Source: Akkermansia muciniphila
GTDB taxonomy: Bacteria > Verrucomicrobiota > Verrucomicrobiia > Verrucomicrobiales > DEV007
NCBI GenBank assembly: GCA_945883495.1
Contig: CAMCXS010000036.1
Location: forward strand, 1-55,884
Length of the DNA: 55,884 bases
Direction of reading: 5' to 3'
Numbering within the stretch: the first letter of the stretch is position 1; the number at the start of each line of letters is the position of its first letter. Below, one piece after another: positions 1 through 8,190 of this stretch. The notes below the pieces were generated by a model. The model worked only from the letters and a program-made list of their open reading frames with translations. It was not told the DNA's origin and made no database searches. A program made the position numbers and the translations under genes.

Positions 1-86
1 TTGGGAACGCCGGGGAAAACGCGACGTCCGCCTCATTGGTGCTGGGATTCGGTTTGCGCCGATCGGGACGGCGGAGCAGCTGGAGC

Positions 87-659
87 TCAACGTTTGAGGA
101 CGGCTGTCCGCTCCGCGCTTTCCAATGCGCGCCACTCGCCTGGGTCCAAGGCGACGTCATCCAGCGTCAGGGCTCCGATGGCGTGGCGGACCAACCGCAG
201 GGTTGGGTGTCCCACGGCGGCGGTCATGCGGCGCACCTGCCGGTTCCGGCCTTCCGTGAGGACAAGAGCGATCCAGCAATCCGGAACGGACTTGCGGACG
301 CGAATCGGCGGATCGCGTGGGGGATAGTCCGGGTTATTGTCGAGCCGCCAGGCGCGGCAGGGAAGGGTGCGCTCGCCTTGAATCACGAGACCGGCGCGAA
401 GTCTTTCCAGGGATGCTTCGTCCGGGAGTCCTTCCACCTGAACGTAGTAAGTCCGAGGGTGTGCCTTTCCGGGCGTCAGGAGCTTGGCGTTCCAGGAGGG
501 TTCGTCGCTGAGCAGCAGCAAGCCCTCGGAATCGGCGTCGAGCCTTCCAATGGCGTAGACGTTCTTCGGGAAGCCAAACTCCGCCAGTGGGCGATTCGGA
601 GAGCCGTCCGGCGTGAAGCTGGAAAGGACTCGGTAGGGTTTGTGAAACGCGATCAGCAT
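87..659 (-). CDS. RluE-type 23S rRNA pseudouridine synthase
   Basis: A 190-residue pseudouridine synthase of the RsuA/RluB/E/F group, which isomerises specific uridines in rRNA. The start MLIAFHKPYRVL is the usual N-terminus of the short members that lack an S4 domain (RluE-like). The catalytic motif GRLDADSEGL is present with Asp41, and the late family motif EGRNRQVRRM is also visible. The frame stays open further upstream, but those residues are arginine-rich and unlike the family, so I use ATG at 659. That start sits 7 bases inside the end of the upstream mtfA-like gene, so the two are probably translationally coupled. The length matches RluE. The subfamily is likely; the exact target uridine is not shown by the sequence. 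Confidence 0.88.
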   Translation of the reverse strand: MLIAFHKPYRVLSSFTPDGSPNRPLAEFGFPKNVYAIGRLDADSEGLLLLSDEPSWNAKLLTPGKAHPRTYYVQVEGLPDEASLERLRAGLVIQGERTLPCRAWRLDNNPDYPPRDPPIRVRKSVPDCWIALVLTEGRNRQVRRMTAAVGHPTLRLVRHAIGALTLDDVALDPGEWRALESAERTAVLKR

Positions 660-1501
660 CTCTTCCAAGTGACGGGATCCAAGCCATAAAAGGCGGCGAG
701 CTCGGCGTAGAGATCGGGCATTTCCCGTTTCATTTCGCGCGGCCGCTCGAAGAAGCTTTCGGTGCTCACCGCGAAGAATTCGGCCGGGTCGGTGGCGCCG
801 TATTCGTCCAGAAGCGGATCTGCGCCCTGTTCCAAGTCGTCGATGAGGTCGTGGTAATGATCTCGAAAGACAGCCGACCACCGGGCCGCGTCCTCGGGAT
901 CGTCGAAGACCGGTGCGCCGTCGGGATCACCGCCGACTTGGTCGATCTGATGGGCGAACTCGTGGAAGACGACGTTCAATCCATCGTGATCTCCGGCGGC
1001 GCCACGCTTCACACTGTGCCAGGAGAGGATGACCGAGCCGCTGGTCCACGATTCGCCCAGCCGGATCTCACCTTCGTCTTCCCGAAGTGAGAAAATGCGG
1101 CGGACGCGATCGCGGAACGACCCCGGATAAACGAGAATGGAAACGAGATCCGGATAAAATTGATGCTCCTTCTCAGGGCGACCGACGAGGAGGAGCGCGG
1201 CCTGGGCGGCGATGAGCACGCGCATTTCGTCTGTGATTTCGGGGAGCCTCCCGCAGGCCTCGAATCGCTTTTCCGCGAGCAGGATGTGGATGTAACCGCC
1301 CAGACGCTGCCCGATTTCAGGTGGCAGGCGGTTGTAAAGCCGCCATTTCGCCGAAAGAAGGGCGCGCCACTCATCCGGCAAGGGGAAGGTCAGGAGCCTC
1401 TGCCGATTCCGGTGCCGTAGATGTCTCCGCAGCACGGGCAGCAGGGCAATGGCGCCCCCAGCCAAGCTGATGACGAGGATGATGATGCCGGAGCGATCCA
1501 C
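653..1501 (-). CDS. MtfA-like zinc-dependent peptidase (M90 family)
   Basis: A 282-residue protein with an N-terminal membrane segment (about residues 5-22) followed by a cytoplasmic M90/MtfA domain. The zinc motif H180-E-F-A-H184 is intact, and the later Glu-rich motif EFFAVSTESFFERP is characteristic of the family. Enterobacterial MtfA binds the Mlc repressor and has peptidase activity. Verrucomicrobiota are not known to use Mlc this way, so only the peptidase fold is safe to infer. The N-terminal anchor is an addition relative to soluble E. coli MtfA. It overlaps the downstream pseudouridine synthase by 7 bases and is the first gene of that pair. Confidence 0.85.
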   Translation of the reverse strand: MDRSGIIILVISLAGGAIALLPVLRRHLRHRNRQRLLTFPLPDEWRALLSAKWRLYNRLPPEIGQRLGGYIHILLAEKRFEACGRLPEITDEMRVLIAAQAALLLVGRPEKEHQFYPDLVSILVYPGSFRDRVRRIFSLREDEGEIRLGESWTSGSVILSWHSVKRGAAGDHDGLNVVFHEFAHQIDQVGGDPDGAPVFDDPEDAARWSAVFRDHYHDLIDDLEQGADPLLDEYGATDPAEFFAVSTESFFERPREMKREMPDLYAELAAFYGLDPVTWKRC

Positions 1502-1745
1502 AATGAGGTTGAAGCCGATCCAAACTCTGGGGAGTGCGGCCTGCCGTCAATCGCACAAGTTTGAGGATGGCAACCATAAGGCTGGCGATTGAAAAAGTCG
1601 CATCGGTGAATTCAACTAGGCGTGCGAATGGCATCGGGTAAGCTGGCGGCGAGCGTAGGCATCGAGGTTTCGCCGTTTCATGTCCGAATCCTAGCACTTT
1701 CCTTGACATTTCACATTCCTTAAGCGTTTTTGAGCCCAGATCCCG

Positions 1746-3173
1746 ATGATTGATCGTTCCGTCAGCGTTCTCATGGCTGCCGTCTTGCTTTTCGCGGGAT
1801 GCGCGGTGGGGCCTGATCCGCAGGTGCCCGCAGGGCCGGAGTTGGATGCGAAGTTTGCTGGGTCCAAGAGCGATGCACCGGGGCATCCGATTGATTTCCC
1901 GTGGTGGAAGCAGCTCGGGGATCCGGTGTTGGATGAATTGGTCGATGAAGTTCTGAGGCAGAACTATGACCTAGCGATCGCCGTGGAACGGATCCAAGAG
2001 GCGCGGGCGTTGCGGAGGGAAGCTCGGGCGGCATTGTTTCCCACCTTGGCCGGCCGGGCGGATTACACCGATGTGGGGATTAGTGAGACCCAGAATGCGG
2101 CCGTGAACCCGATCGCGGCCTTCGGGGGGGCGATTCCGAACCGCGCGGAGTCGTGGACCGTTGGATTCGATGCTTCCTGGGAGGTAGATCTGTTCGGAGG
2201 GAACCGGCGGCGCACCCAAGCAGCACGTTTCCGGGAAGAGGCTGAGACGGAACGAGCGCATGGCACGCGGCTCTCGTTGACGGCGGAAGTGCTCGATACC
2301 TACTTCACATTAGCCGGTCTCCGAGCCCAGCAGAATCGGATTCAGGAGAACGTAGCGCGGCAGCGGACTACGACGGAGATCGTGAGCAGGCTCTATCGGG
2401 AAGGGCTGCGCAGTGAACTCGATTTGCGGCGGGCGAATGCCCAACTGGCTTCAACGCAGGCGGCTGAGCCGACGGTGGGATCGTCAATCACCGGGCAGTT
2501 GCGGCGGTTGAGTTTGTTGTTGGGGCGGAGGCCTGGAGAGGTGGATGCCATCGCCTCTTCGTTCCGTGGGTTTCCGAAACGACTGCCGATCGCGCCCACC
2601 GGCTTGCCGGCTGAGTTGGTGATGCGACGACCAGACTTGCGGGAAGCTGAGAGAAATCTAGGCGCGGCGACGGCGGACATCGGGGTGGCGACGGCGGCTT
2701 TCTATCCCCGATTCATCCTGCTCGGAAGTCCAGAACTGACCTCAGGTTCCAGTGCGGATCTTTTCAATGTCAACAGTCTCGCGTGGCGCGCCGGACCGCG
2801 GATTGAGTGGTCTCTCTTCAATGGAGGAGCGAATAAGGCGGCGTTAGCAGCAGCGAACTCTCGGGAGCGGCAGGCCCTGCTGAACTTCGAGAAGGCGGTG
2901 CTCAATGCAGTAGGTGAAGTCGAATCCAACTTGGCGACCGTTCACGCGGAGGCGAGGAGGCTGCACTTCTTGGAGCGGGCGGCTCGGGAGACTCAGGCGA
3001 GCGTCGGTTTGGCGGAGACGTTGTATCGTGAAGGGTTGGAGGATCTCGTCTCGGTGTTGGTGGAAGAGGAGCGGCTGATTGCCACCGAGCTGGATGAGGT
3101 TTCGAGCCGTACAGCGTTGGTGTCCGCTTGGATTAGTTTGCACAAGGCTCTTGGAGGGGGCTGGAGTAATTAG
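1746..3173 (+). CDS. Outer-membrane efflux lipoprotein, NodT/OprM family
   Basis: A 475-residue TolC-like outer-membrane channel of the RND-type tripartite systems. The N-terminus is a lipoprotein signal ending in LFAGC, with the lipidated cysteine at about residue 19, followed by the AVGPDPQVP start typical of NodT proteins. The two outer-membrane-factor repeats are visible; the second begins near the RRPDLREAERNL motif. Length is normal. No membrane-fusion protein or RND pump is adjacent: the next gene is an L,D-transpeptidase and the upstream genes run the other way. It therefore either serves a pump encoded elsewhere or is an orphan. An ATG four bases downstream in another frame gives only a short shadow. 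Confidence 0.9.
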   Translation: MIDRSVSVLMAAVLLFAGCAVGPDPQVPAGPELDAKFAGSKSDAPGHPIDFPWWKQLGDPVLDELVDEVLRQNYDLAIAVERIQEARALRREARAALFPTLAGRADYTDVGISETQNAAVNPIAAFGGAIPNRAESWTVGFDASWEVDLFGGNRRRTQAARFREEAETERAHGTRLSLTAEVLDTYFTLAGLRAQQNRIQENVARQRTTTEIVSRLYREGLRSELDLRRANAQLASTQAAEPTVGSSITGQLRRLSLLLGRRPGEVDAIASSFRGFPKRLPIAPTGLPAELVMRRPDLREAERNLGAATADIGVATAAFYPRFILLGSPELTSGSSADLFNVNSLAWRAGPRIEWSLFNGGANKAALAAANSRERQALLNFEKAVLNAVGEVESNLATVHAEARRLHFLERAARETQASVGLAETLYREGLEDLVSVLVEEERLIATELDEVSSRTALVSAWISLHKALGGGWSN

Positions 3174-3238
3174 GACTTCTTAAATATCAAGTTTGCTTTA
3201 AACGACGAGAAAAGGATTCAGAATTTAGAAAATCCCGG

Positions 3239-3267
3239 TTGATCGACCTTCAGGTTATATGTATTAT
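3239..3267 (+). promoter_or_regulatory. Sigma70-like promoter of the L,D-transpeptidase gene
   Basis: TTGATC at 3239-3244 and TATTAT at 3262-3267 are separated by 17 bases, in a locally AT-rich stretch between two GC-rich genes, about 20 bases upstream of the ATG at 3290. Four and five of six positions match the E. coli consensus. This is a prediction only. Confidence 0.4.
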
Positions 3268-3289
3268 AAATACTATAACTTCTGATCAC

Positions 3290-4024
3290 ATGAATCGTTC
3301 TCTCCTTACTTGCTCCTTGGCCACCGCCTTCGCCGCCGTGGCTGCTCTACCCATCACCGCCGCTACGCCTTCCCCGGACACTTGCTTCGGGACGAACCGT
3401 GGTGGAGAGAAGACCGCACAGCGGCAGACCGTCGAGAAGCGCAAACAGGATAGCGCCACCACTCGCCGCTCCCGTTCAACGAAAGGATTCAGCTGGTTCT
3501 CCGCGAAGCAGGGGACGACGCCCAACTCCCGCAACAGTCGCAGCACGACGACATATCCCATCGTTTCTCATTTTGGAAACACCACGACAGTCAAGGTCAA
3601 TGGCGCGCAGCGTCCCGCGACCATTCACCACGATGTCTTGAGCAGCGGTAGTGCCTCCTCCAGCCAAGTGATCATCGATCTGGCTTCTCAGCGCGGCTAT
3701 CTGCTCATGAATGGTCGGGTCGCGATCGACACTCCGGTTTCCACCGCCGCCGCTGGCATGGTGACTCCTACCGGGACCTACACGATCACGGAAAAAGTCC
3801 GTAGTGGAAAGATGTCCACCATCTATCATTGCGCGATGCCGAACTGGATGCGGTTGGGCGGCACTTCATACGGGATGCATACCGGCTTTTTGCCTGGTTA
3901 CCCGGCTTCCCACGGTTGCGTCCGTCTGCCTGGATATGTGGCTCCCTACATTTTTGACCACACCCGTTCTGGCACCCGGGTGGCAATCCGCAGCACCTGG
4001 AGTGGCAATTGCGAAGAATTTTGA
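3290..4024 (+). CDS. Secreted L,D-transpeptidase (YkuD domain)
   Basis: A 244-residue exported protein. The signal peptide is about residues 1-24 (hydrophobic core ending LPITAA), followed by a basic Ser/Thr/Arg-rich low-complexity linker (about 30-95) and a C-terminal YkuD domain. The catalytic signature SHGCVRLP carries the nucleophile Cys210, preceded by MHTGF with the partner His. The family forms 3-3 peptidoglycan cross-links or attaches proteins to peptidoglycan. The frame is open 17 codons further upstream, but MNRSLL at 3290 gives a proper signal peptide and lies just downstream of a good promoter. It is transcribed alone and followed by a strong inverted repeat. Confidence 0.88.
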   Translation: MNRSLLTCSLATAFAAVAALPITAATPSPDTCFGTNRGGEKTAQRQTVEKRKQDSATTRRSRSTKGFSWFSAKQGTTPNSRNSRSTTTYPIVSHFGNTTTVKVNGAQRPATIHHDVLSSGSASSSQVIIDLASQRGYLLMNGRVAIDTPVSTAAAGMVTPTGTYTITEKVRSGKMSTIYHCAMPNWMRLGGTSYGMHTGFLPGYPASHGCVRLPGYVAPYIFDHTRSGTRVAIRSTWSGNCEEF

Positions 4025-4050
4025 TTCGTAAGTAAGAAGGTGCGTCTCCC

Positions 4051-4079
4051 AAGCCCGGATGCAGGCAGCATCCGGGCTT
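4051..4079. terminator. Perfect 12-bp inverted repeat between convergent genes
   Basis: A 12-bp stem (AAGCCCGGATGC) and its exact complement are separated by the 5-base loop AGGCA. It lies between the L,D-transpeptidase (plus, ends 4024) and the DJ-1-like gene (minus, ends 4103). On the plus strand it is followed by CACTTTTG, a short T-run. It probably works as a bidirectional terminator. Confidence 0.75.
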
Positions 4080-4102
4080 CACTTTTGTACAGAACGGCGG
4101 AC

Positions 4103-4669
4103 CTACGCTTTCATCGCGGCTTCAAGCATCTTGATCCAGGGGCCTACATATTGTCCGTTGTCATGGAACGTGCGGCCGGAGACGAGATTGCCGTCAATCA
4201 CACAAGGTTCGTTGACATAAATGCCGCCGCAGACTTCTAGGTCGAAACGGCATTTCGCGACGGTGGCCATGCGACGGCCGCGGACGCAATCGGCATAGGC
4301 GGGAATTTCCACCCCGTGGCAGACGGAGGCGACCGGTTTGTTTGCCGCGAAAAAGTGACGAGTGATTCGGACCAAGTCCTCGTCGTAGCGGATATATTCT
4401 GGTGCGCGGCCGCCGGAAAAAAGAATGCCGAGATATTCTTCCTCGCGAACCTCGGCGAAGGAGAGGTCCGCCTGGATTTGATAACCCTCCCATTCCCGGG
4501 TGATGGTCCAGCCGGGGCGAACTTCGTGCATGACCATTTGATACATGCGTTTCTCGGGGGCGATCACTACCGGACGGATGCCCGCCTCGATCAAGCGGTA
4601 AAAGGGATACAGCGTATCGACGGTCTCGGTGGCGTCGCCGACGACAATGAGGGCTTTGGGTTCAGACAT
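4103..4669 (-). CDS. DJ-1/PfpI family protein
   Basis: A 188-residue class I glutamine-amidotransferase-like fold. The nucleophile-elbow motif ASVCHG carries Cys117, with the expected upstream acidic residue. The N-terminus (KALIVVGDATETVDTLYP) and the GGRAPEY motif match the DJ-1/PfpI superfamily, which includes proteases, deglycases and chaperones. The reaction cannot be read from the sequence. It follows ftsY by 54 bases on the same strand and may be the last gene of the ribH-nusB-ftsY operon. The nearby inverted repeat at 4051-4079 would end the transcript. Confidence 0.85.
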   Translation of the reverse strand: MSEPKALIVVGDATETVDTLYPFYRLIEAGIRPVVIAPEKRMYQMVMHEVRPGWTITREWEGYQIQADLSFAEVREEEYLGILFSGGRAPEYIRYDEDLVRITRHFFAANKPVASVCHGVEIPAYADCVRGRRMATVAKCRFDLEVCGGIYVNEPCVIDGNLVSGRTFHDNGQYVGPWIKMLEAAMKA

Positions 4670-4723
4670 GGGCGCACCGTAGCCAAATCGGACGCTAGCG
4701 CCAGAAAAAGCCCAAGGACGCGT

Positions 4724-5572
4724 TCAGAGGAGATCTTCGACGAAGCGGTCGCGTTGGAAGCGATGGAGGTCGTCGGCCCCCTCGCCGGTTCCCACGAAGA
4801 GGGTGGGGATGCCAAGCTGGTGTTGGATCGCGACGGCCATGCCTCCTTTTCCGCTCCCATCGAGCTTGGTAATGATCAAGCCGGTGAGATTGAGAGCGGT
4901 GTGGAATTCGCGAGCTTGGGCCAACGCATTGGAACCGGTTGTGGCATCGACGACGATGAGGCGATCATGCGGAGCGGTGGCATCCTTTTTGCCTAGGGTG
5001 CGTTCGATCTTCTTGAGCTCCTCCATGAGGTTCGACCGGACATGGAGACGGCCAGCGGTGTCGCAAATGAGATGCGTGGCGCCCCTCTTGATGGCGGCTT
5101 CGTAGGCATCGTAACAGACGGCGCTGGGATCACCCTGATACTGGGTCTTAATCAGGGGAACGCCGATCCGAGTGGCCCAGTGATCCAGCTGCTCAATGGC
5201 GGCGGCGCGAAAGGTATCGGCAGCGGCCAAAACGACTTTGTGGCCCTCGCGCGTCAACAGATTGGCGAGCTTGGCGATCGAGGTGGTTTTGCCCGTGCCG
5301 TTCACGCCGGCGACGAGGACGACGCGGGGCGCTCCGGTATCGAGCGGACGAAGGGCTGGGTTGCGTCCTTCGGGGAGCACCGCAAGAACGCGGCGGCGGC
5401 ACTCGGCCATGACGTCCTCGGCTTTGAGGGTGCGGCCGAGATCGCGCAACTGCTTGATGATCTCCATCGTGAGCGGCACGCCGAGATCGGCGCTAATGAG
5501 GAGTTCCTCGAGGTCATCCCAATCGATGTCCCGGTTGGCGAAGCGTTTGAGGATGGCGTCGAAGAGTCCCAT
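4724..5572 (-). CDS. ftsY: Signal recognition particle receptor FtsY
   Basis: A 282-residue SRP GTPase that docks the ribosome-nascent chain-SRP complex at the membrane. The N domain is about residues 1-75 and the G domain 80-282. P-loop GVNGTGKTT is at 89-97, followed by the ADTFRAAA, DTAGR and TKLDGSGKGG motifs and the C-terminal GTGEGADDLHRF. There is no acidic A domain, so this is the short NG-only form. It lies 10 bases downstream of nusB in a ribH-nusB-ftsY operon. Confidence 0.96.
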   Translation of the reverse strand: MGLFDAILKRFANRDIDWDDLEELLISADLGVPLTMEIIKQLRDLGRTLKAEDVMAECRRRVLAVLPEGRNPALRPLDTGAPRVVLVAGVNGTGKTTSIAKLANLLTREGHKVVLAAADTFRAAAIEQLDHWATRIGVPLIKTQYQGDPSAVCYDAYEAAIKRGATHLICDTAGRLHVRSNLMEELKKIERTLGKKDATAPHDRLIVVDATTGSNALAQAREFHTALNLTGLIITKLDGSGKGGMAVAIQHQLGIPTLFVGTGEGADDLHRFQRDRFVEDLL

Positions 5573-5582
5573 GGCAGGCGAT

Positions 5583-6029
5583 TCAGCGATCGGGTTGTTC
5601 CGCAGGCTCCGGAGGGAGACCGTTCTTGCGAACTTGGTCGAGCACGCCGTTGACGAATCGGCCGGAATCCGGTGTTCCGAAGGCTTTGGCGATCTCGATC
5701 GCTTCGTTGATTACGACGGGAGCTGGCACGTCGGGGGCGAACAGCAGTTCGTAACTGGCAAGCCGGAGCAAGTTGCGATCTACGGCGGAGAGGCGGCTCA
5801 TCTCGAAGTTCTCCAGGCAGCGAGCGACGGCTTGGTCGATCTGCGGCAAATGAAGAAGCACGCCGTCGACGAGTTCTTCCGCGAATTTACGGCCTTCCGG
5901 TTTGGTGGTGCAGAGCTCCCAGAACGTGTCCCGGTTCTGGCCCTCGGCGAGCTGGTTCTCGATGTCGCTGGCGAACAAGAGTTGGAGAGCCGCTTCCCGG
6001 CCGCGGCGGCGAATATTGCCCATGGTCAA
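5583..6029 (-). CDS. nusB: Transcription antitermination protein NusB
   Basis: A 148-residue all-helical NusB. The start MGNIRRRGREAALQLLF follows two residues after the annotated ATG. The C-terminal motif AIEIAKAFGTPDSGRFVNGVLD is diagnostic. NusB binds boxA RNA with NusE (S10) to prevent premature termination in rRNA operons. It sits 11 bases after ribH and 10 bases before ftsY; the ribH-nusB pairing is common in bacteria. Confidence 0.96.
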   Translation of the reverse strand: MTMGNIRRRGREAALQLLFASDIENQLAEGQNRDTFWELCTTKPEGRKFAEELVDGVLLHLPQIDQAVARCLENFEMSRLSAVDRNLLRLASYELLFAPDVPAPVVINEAIEIAKAFGTPDSGRFVNGVLDQVRKNGLPPEPAEQPDR

Positions 6030-6040
6030 AGAAAGCCGAG

Positions 6041-6523
6041 TTACTTCCGGGGGTCGAGTTGGTGAAAAATGTCGGCCATCGCCGCGGCGGTCCGGGCAGC
6101 TTCCGCGCCCCGGTTGATGCGGGTTCCGAGGCAGCGCTCGCGGGCATCTTCCTCAGTATTGACCAGCAGCACTTCATGGATCACGGGGCAACGTCGTTCA
6201 ACGGCAATGTCTTGTAACGCGGTTGTCACGGATGATCCGACGAGATCCGCATGAGCCGTGGCCCCGCGGATGATGACGCCCAGCGCAATGACCGCCGAAA
6301 GCTCCCGGGTGTCGAGGACCTTGCTAACCGTCACGGGGATTTCGTAAGCCCCCGGCACGCGAAAGACAGGCACCTGCATCTTCGGGAAAATCGCTTCGAA
6401 CTCCGCCAACGCCGCAGTCAGCATTCCATCCACCATCTCCCGGTTGTAGGTGCTGGCCACGATCGCTATGGGGAAATCGGCGCGCGGCTTTTTGGGGCGA
6501 GGGTGGATTTCGACGAGGGCCAT
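6041..6523 (-). CDS. ribH: 6,7-dimethyl-8-ribityllumazine synthase
   Basis: A 160-residue lumazine synthase that condenses 3,4-dihydroxybutanone phosphate with the ribityl-aminouracil in riboflavin synthesis. The N-terminal IAIVASTYN motif, the central FRVPGAYEIPV motif and the catalytic-His region GVIIRGATAHADLV are all present. It is the first gene of the operon ribH-nusB-ftsY-(DJ-1). No FMN riboswitch was recognised in the short region upstream. Confidence 0.95.
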   Translation of the reverse strand: MALVEIHPRPKKPRADFPIAIVASTYNREMVDGMLTAALAEFEAIFPKMQVPVFRVPGAYEIPVTVSKVLDTRELSAVIALGVIIRGATAHADLVGSSVTTALQDIAVERRCPVIHEVLLVNTEEDARERCLGTRINRGAEAARTAAAMADIFHQLDPRK

Positions 6524-6697
6524 GGGATTGGACGAGCCGGGACAATGCCGGATCCCTGGCGAAAAGCAACCATGGGCAGAGGGTTTAGAGTTCCAAAAAT
6601 CGGCAAGGCGTCACCTTCGCAGGTTTGAGATGTTTTTCAAATTTGACGCTTGAACGACGTTTTGGCGCCTGTAGGGGTTGAACATTTGTCGCACCTT

Positions 6698-7924
6698 ATG
6701 GATTCCGCGCTCCACCCTTTGCTCAACCGAGCGCTCGCGATGTTGATCTTCTTGTCCGGGTGTGCTCTCGCGCAATCACTACCGGGGACTCCCGTCGATC
6801 CGGATTTGGTCATCCAAGAGCCTGCTGTCGATCTCGGGGCAAGGCTCAACGATCTCGGGCGCGTCCCGCTAAGTGGAGATCAGCCGTGGCTCCAGGAGCT
6901 TTGGTTGCTGGGCCGGTACCATGGTCAATACCACTGGTCCGAAGGAAGTAACGGCTCCGATGAGGACTATGAGACGCGCCGGGCGCGTTACGGATTCCAG
7001 GCGCGGATGTTTGATCGTTTGACCGTGCATGCCCAGATGATCAGCGGCAGCAACTTTGAGCCTTTTTATAATGGATTCACTGAACTTTGGCTTTCTTGGC
7101 AATTTGACCCACGCTTGAATCTCACTATCGGGCAGCAGAAGCATCGCTTCACACATGACCGGAACGCCTCCAGCCGGTACATCAACTACCTGGAGCGCGC
7201 TCAGCTGACCAACATGTTTCGGGCAGATTACACCCCTGCGATTAACCTTTCCGGGGAAATTGGCCGAGTCACCTATTATGCCGGACTCTTCTCCAATGCG
7301 ACTGGGCGGGATGTTGTGGCGTCCTTTACCGAGTTCAATTCCGGGTATTCACTGATCGGCGGTATGTATTACAAGCTGGGTAGTTTTCTAGGAATGGACA
7401 ACGCCCACCTCCACGTATCCGCCCTGGAGAGCGACGCGAACGACAACGCGACCAACCTTGATGTGTTCGACGAAGGGCTTTCTTCCGCGCTTGTCTTTAC
7501 AAAAGGGGCCGCATCGCTCATCACCGAAGTCACTGGCGGGTTCGGCAGTGACAATGGAAATGTCGCAGGGATCAACATTCAACCGGCCTATTTCTTGAGC
7601 GATCATCTGCAATTGGCTCTGCGATACCAACTAGCCGGCTCCGACGGCGAGCAAGGACTGGTCCCCCAAATGCGCTACGAAGCACCCGCCGGATTGCCCG
7701 CCGGGGACTTGTATCAGGCGGGATACGCCGGTGTAAATTACTACATCGCCCGGCATCGCCTGAAGGTCATGAGCGGTATCGAGTACGCGAGCCTCGGGGG
7801 CGAGGATGTCTGGACGGCTAGCACCATGTTTCGCTTCTACTTTGGACCGCACGCTGGAGCGGTGTTCCCCAACAACGACATTCTTCACGGGCATGGGCAC
7901 CACGACTTCTTGGGATCCGACTGA
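6698..7924 (+). CDS. OprO/OprP-type outer-membrane porin
   Basis: A 408-residue predicted beta-barrel. The signal peptide is about residues 1-26, with hydrophobic core LAMLIFLSGCALA and cleavage near ALA-Q. The rest is an alternating aromatic/polar barrel pattern (for example RARYGFQARMFDRLTVHAQ and GLFSNATGRD), ending in a short His-rich tail (HGHGHHDF). The pattern fits the phosphate-selective porin O/P family, which allows anion diffusion. The frame is open 16 codons upstream from TTG 6650; I chose ATG 6698 because it gives a cleaner signal peptide. The substrate is not predictable. The gene stands alone. Confidence 0.8.
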   Translation: MDSALHPLLNRALAMLIFLSGCALAQSLPGTPVDPDLVIQEPAVDLGARLNDLGRVPLSGDQPWLQELWLLGRYHGQYHWSEGSNGSDEDYETRRARYGFQARMFDRLTVHAQMISGSNFEPFYNGFTELWLSWQFDPRLNLTIGQQKHRFTHDRNASSRYINYLERAQLTNMFRADYTPAINLSGEIGRVTYYAGLFSNATGRDVVASFTEFNSGYSLIGGMYYKLGSFLGMDNAHLHVSALESDANDNATNLDVFDEGLSSALVFTKGAASLITEVTGGFGSDNGNVAGINIQPAYFLSDHLQLALRYQLAGSDGEQGLVPQMRYEAPAGLPAGDLYQAGYAGVNYYIARHRLKVMSGIEYASLGGEDVWTASTMFRFYFGPHAGAVFPNNDILHGHGHHDFLGSD

Positions 7925-7938
7925 GGGCAGCCGAAGGT

Positions 7939-8190
7939 CTATTTGCGGAAGAGAGTGTAGTGGTGAGCCACGGAACGGTTCCCAACTTCGTCTTTTGTGA
8001 CCCCGGGCACCGATGTGCGCACGTAATCCACAGTAGTGCGTTGTGGATCCACGGTCACTCGGAGATGACCGGAGCTGCCGAGAACCGTACCGGTATACTT
8101 GTAGTCTTCCGCGCTGCGAGTTCCCCCACTGGGGTGTCCCGGTTGGGGAACCTCTTGGTAAATCAATCCGTCGAGCTCTTCCTGGGCATG
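7939..8190 (-). pseudogene. C-terminal remnant of a calcineurin-like phosphoesterase
   Basis: The minus-strand frame ending at 7939 reads DGLIYQEVPQPG, then GSSGHLRVTVDPQRTTVDYVR and AHHYTLFRK before the stop. I recognise this pattern as the C-terminal tail of secreted metallophosphoesterases. No catalytic motifs (DxH, GDxxD, GNHD/E) are present, and upstream of about 8190 the frame turns into the antisense of a histidine kinase. Only the last roughly 83 residues of the gene survive here. The family call rests on memory of the tail, so it is moderately uncertain. Confidence 0.5.

Noticed and set aside
1703-1731. TTGACA as promoter of the efflux lipoprotein gene
   Set aside because: The -35 match is perfect, but no acceptable -10 lies 16-18 bases downstream (the region reads GTTTTT).
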